Part shown: piece by piece, positions 5,179-5,322 of the stretch | Layout of the letters: each line of letters begins with the position of its first letter | Position numbering within the stretch: position 1 is the stretch's first letter | Source of the DNA: an uncultured Eubacteriales bacterium | GTDB taxonomy: Bacteria; Bacillota; Clostridia; Oscillospirales; Oscillospiraceae | DNA length: 5,322 nucleotides | Direction of reading: 5' to 3' | Assembly: GCA_900546255.1 (NCBI GenBank) | Contig: URCB01000096.1 | Coordinates: forward strand, 1-5,322 | Translations under genes and position numbers: made by a program | The notes under the pieces: model-generated | What the model saw: the letters and a program-made list of their open reading frames with translations, nothing else | Database searches by the model: none | What the model was told of the DNA's origin: nothing

Positions 5179-5228
5179 AAAAAAGCCCCCCGAAAGGAGG
5201 GGGGCGGCCTGGCCGGGGAGGGCCAGGC
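5179..5228 (-). terminator. Terminator of a leftward transcript entering from the right edge
   Basis: On the - strand a perfect 8-bp hairpin (5228 to 5207, 6-nt loop) is followed one base later by a second stem, GCCCCCC (5205 to 5199) with GGGGGGC (5191 to 5185) around a 7-nt loop, and then six Us (5184 to 5179). This is a textbook intrinsic terminator. It ends RNA coming from beyond the window that would include the three-hairpin element at 5250-5315, and it insulates spoIIE from upstream transcription. Confidence 0.85.
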
Positions 5229-5249
5229 GGGGGGTGTTGGGACGGTGGG

Positions 5250-5315
5250 TGGTTCCTTCCAGAACCAGCGCAGGTTAGCACCTGCGAGGTGGGTTCCCGC
5301 CCGGTCCCGGGCGGG
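5250..5315 (-). repeat. Three-hairpin repeat element, right copy
   Basis: Read on the - strand, hairpin A (5315 to 5296, arms CCCGCCCG and CGGGCGGG), linker AACCCACCT (5295 to 5287), hairpin B (5286 to 5269, arms CGCAGGT and ACCTGCG) and hairpin C (5267 to 5250, arms TGGTTC and GAACCA) follow in the same order as in the left copy. A C-rich single-stranded stretch and the hairpin-terminator pair at 5228-5179 come next. The element plus terminator would make an RNA of at least about 140 nt within the window. The window ends seven bases beyond hairpin A, so its 5' limit is unknown. Family not recognised. Confidence 0.6.
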
Positions 5316-5322
5316 GGATCCA

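Noticed and set aside
5287..5315. T-box-like sequence on the + strand (AGGTGGGTTCCCGC)
   Set aside because: It resembles the T-box GGTGGNACCGCG only loosely, has an inserted base pattern in the core, and is better explained as the linker plus stem of the repeated hairpin element.
5250..5315. Possible signal recognition particle RNA, because of CTGGAAGGAAC in hairpin C
   Set aside because: The universally conserved GGTCCGGAAGGNAGCAGC-type loop is not present, and the left copy has an unrelated loop sequence.
31..5315. Terminal inverted repeats of a transposon
   Set aside because: The copies are diverged, there is no transposase, the cargo includes the core sporulation gene spoIIE, and differences between copies are structure-preserving rather than random.

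Overview
The window is very GC-rich and carries a full-length spoIIE, the sporulation-specific phosphatase gene, under a promoter of Spo0A-activated layout. Together with a QueT-family ECF substrate protein and Gram-positive-style AAGGAG/AGGAGG ribosome binding sites, this points to the chromosome of an endospore-forming, high-GC member of the Clostridia. An Oscillospiraceae-type gut anaerobe is my best guess, made from the sequence alone. I see no insertion sequence, CRISPR array, tRNA, rRNA or phage gene.

Layout: positions 1-150 are a non-coding leader packed with hairpins. Three genes on the + strand follow: a nitrilase-superfamily C-N hydrolase (151-957), a 94-residue small membrane protein (1024-1308) and a divergent shikimate-kinase-like P-loop kinase (1364-1873), which ends at a strong intrinsic terminator (1877-1916). 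Two genes on the - strand converge on that terminator: spoIIE (2691-5021, reading leftward) and then queT (1921-2451). The 239-bp gap between spoIIE and queT holds a long hairpin, a terminator for spoIIE, an extended -10 promoter for queT and a structured queT leader that is a candidate preQ1-type riboswitch. The right edge (5022-5322) holds the spoIIE promoter, an inverted repeat, a - strand terminator and a second copy of the hairpin element found at the left edge.

The genes do not form one operon or pathway. The second and third + strand genes each appear to have their own extended -10 promoter, as does queT. spoIIE looks like a separately controlled sporulation gene: consensus -35 and -10 hexamers are separated by 21 bp and a near-consensus 0A box overlaps the -35.

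The least explained items are the three-hairpin element found in inverted orientation at both window ends, with two compensatory base-pair changes between the copies; the queT leader; and the kinase, which keeps its ATP-binding residues but has lost several shikimate-binding ones.
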